Notes under the pieces: model-generated
What the model saw: the letters and a program-made list of their open reading frames with translations, nothing else
The model's database searches: none
Told to the model about the DNA's origin: nothing
DNA from: Actinomycetes bacterium
GTDB lineage: Bacteria; Actinomycetota; Acidimicrobiia; Acidimicrobiales; Acidimicrobiaceae
Direction of reading: 5' to 3'
DNA length: 7,452 nt
Assembly (NCBI GenBank): GCA_021819025.1
Contig: JAKASN010000081.1
Coordinates: 1 to 7,452 of the forward strand
Position numbers and translations under genes: made by a program
Shown here: positions 6,660 to 7,452 of the stretch, in pieces
Position numbering within the stretch: position 1 is the first letter of the stretch
Layout of the letters: each line of letters opens with the position of its first letter

Positions 6660-6805
6660 CGCAGAGAGTCGTTGCCCGACGGACTTCGCACAATTGGCGC
6701 CGTTGCAAACGTAGGTCGGCGTATCGGCCATCGCGAGTCCGTATCGCCTCCGATGGCGACTTAATAGCTTGTCACGCAGACAAATCGTTTCGCGATGACA
6801 TATTT

Positions 6806-7452
6806 CTAATCGAGAGAACCTCGCCGCGCCCACGGGGGGCGCGGAGCCTCTATGGGCGGCAGGGATGATTTTACGGCTGCAAAACGCGTGCCGCACCGTG
6901 ATTGCCAGTCAGCACAAGCCAAATCAATCTCCTCTTGAGTTCGGGCCACAAAATTCCACCACATCAAGATAGGTTCGGGAAATCTCAGTCCGCCGATGAG
7001 TAATGCATGGCAATCGCTCGAACTACTAAGGCCGAGTTCTCCTCGCCCGTCGCCGAGGAAATAGAGATTCCCGGGAACCACAAGTCGGCCTTCGACAATT
7101 AGTTCACCTTCGAGCACCACCAACGCGTGTTCGCGCACCGGCTCTAACGGCACGCTTGTACCGCCTTTGTGTACGAGGAGGTCCACACCGACTAGATCGC
7201 TGTCGCGCCGCGCTGGCGAGCTCCCGCCTGCGAAATCGCCGGCCAGAATTGTCGCGGCGATGTTTCCAACTTCAAGCTGGGGAAGTGTGGTATGGTGCTC
7301 GAACTGCGGCGGTCCATCTCGACTTTGAGACGGTTGGGCCACCCACAATTGCACCCCATGAAATTGTCCCCTGAAGCCAGCCGTGGCCTCTTCAGAATGT
7401 GCCACACCCCTTCCAGCAGTCATTAGATTAAGTGCCCCAGGACGAATCACTA
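6806..7452 (-). CDS. Pirin-family protein (bicupin), lacking its N-terminus at the window edge
   Basis: The visible 214 residues begin mid-protein at the right edge. The first readable codon, GTG at 7450, is almost certainly an internal valine: the family normally has 60 or more residues before this point, including the HPHRGFE metal-binding block. The visible part opens with IRPGALNLMTAGRGVAHSEE. The H-x-E in GVAHSE matches the last two metal ligands of the pirin N-terminal cupin (His101 and Glu103 in human pirin). The C-terminal cupin follows, with VREHALVVLEGELIVEG and the conserved FPEPILMWWNFVARTQEEID block, ending in a PRPPW tail. Pirins are iron-binding cupins; some bacterial members cleave quercetin, others bind metabolic enzymes or act in stress. 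No substrate can be assigned. The gene is convergent with valS, with 146 bp between the stop codons. Confidence 0.93.
   Translation of the reverse strand, partial: VIRPGALNLMTAGRGVAHSEEATAGFRGQFHGVQLWVAQPSQSRDGPPQFEHHTTLPQLEVGNIAATILAGDFAGGSSPARRDSDLVGVDLLVHKGGTSVPLEPVREHALVVLEGELIVEGRLVVPGNLYFLGDGRGELGLSSSSDCHALLIGGLRFPEPILMWWNFVARTQEEIDLACADWQSRCGTRFAAVKSSLPPIEAPRPPWARRGSLD

Noticed and set aside
6744..6759. TCGCC-TCCGAT-GGCGA hairpin between valS and the pirin gene as a terminator
   Set aside because: The stem is only 5 bp and there is no T-run on either side. The 146-bp gap shows no other convincing signal and no tRNA-like structure.
6417..6896. A 159-codon minus-strand frame across the valS 3' end and the convergent gap
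   Set aside because: It is antisense to valS over half its length, overlaps the pirin gene end in another frame, and shows no known domain.
1..7452. Mobile element, defence system or CRISPR array
   Set aside because: No transposase, integrase, direct-repeat array, toxin-antitoxin pair or restriction-type gene could be recognised on either strand; every long gene has a housekeeping or metabolic identity.

Overview
The window reads as ordinary chromosomal DNA from a bacterium, most likely an actinobacterium. This is an inference. It rests mainly on the valyl-tRNA synthetase, which resembles from memory the TTRPELLPA-type (archaeal/rickettsial-like) ValRS seen in actinobacteria. No plasmid, phage, IS or CRISPR signature was seen, and no clearly new multi-gene system is present. 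A class-level guess such as Acidimicrobiia cannot be confirmed from this sequence alone.

Layout, left to right. (1) Positions 1-212, minus strand: N-terminal part of an enoyl-CoA hydratase/isomerase (crotonase family) that runs off the left edge. (2) Positions 213-386: divergent intergenic region with an operator-like site and a doubled purine-rich CAAAGGAA motif. (3) Positions 387-1058, plus strand: TetR-family regulator with a GTG start. (4) Positions 1059-1251: convergent gap holding a candidate intrinsic terminator (1190-1216, minus strand) for the next gene. (5) Positions 1252-2466, minus strand: complete acyl-CoA dehydrogenase. (6) Positions 2467-2597: its upstream region, with a good sigma70-type promoter and a palindromic operator candidate just after the -10. 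(7) Positions 2598-3965, minus strand: complete cysteinyl-tRNA synthetase (cysS). (8) Positions 3966-3986: only 21 bp separate cysS from the divergent valS start. (9) Positions 3987-6659, plus strand: complete valyl-tRNA synthetase (valS). (10) Positions 6660-6805: convergent gap with no gene and no convincing terminator. (11) Positions 6806-7452, minus strand: pirin-family protein whose N-terminus lies off the right edge.

How the genes fit together. The crotonase and the acyl-CoA dehydrogenase would catalyse successive beta-oxidation-type steps on acyl-CoAs. The TetR gene lies between them. Related sequences (13 of 17 positions alike) occur upstream of the crotonase/tetR pair and over the predicted start of the dehydrogenase transcript. 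The simplest model is a small regulon in which the TetR protein represses itself and both catabolic genes until an acyl-CoA-type ligand releases it. The two tRNA synthetases are housekeeping genes arranged back to back. The pirin-like gene has no evident functional link to the rest.
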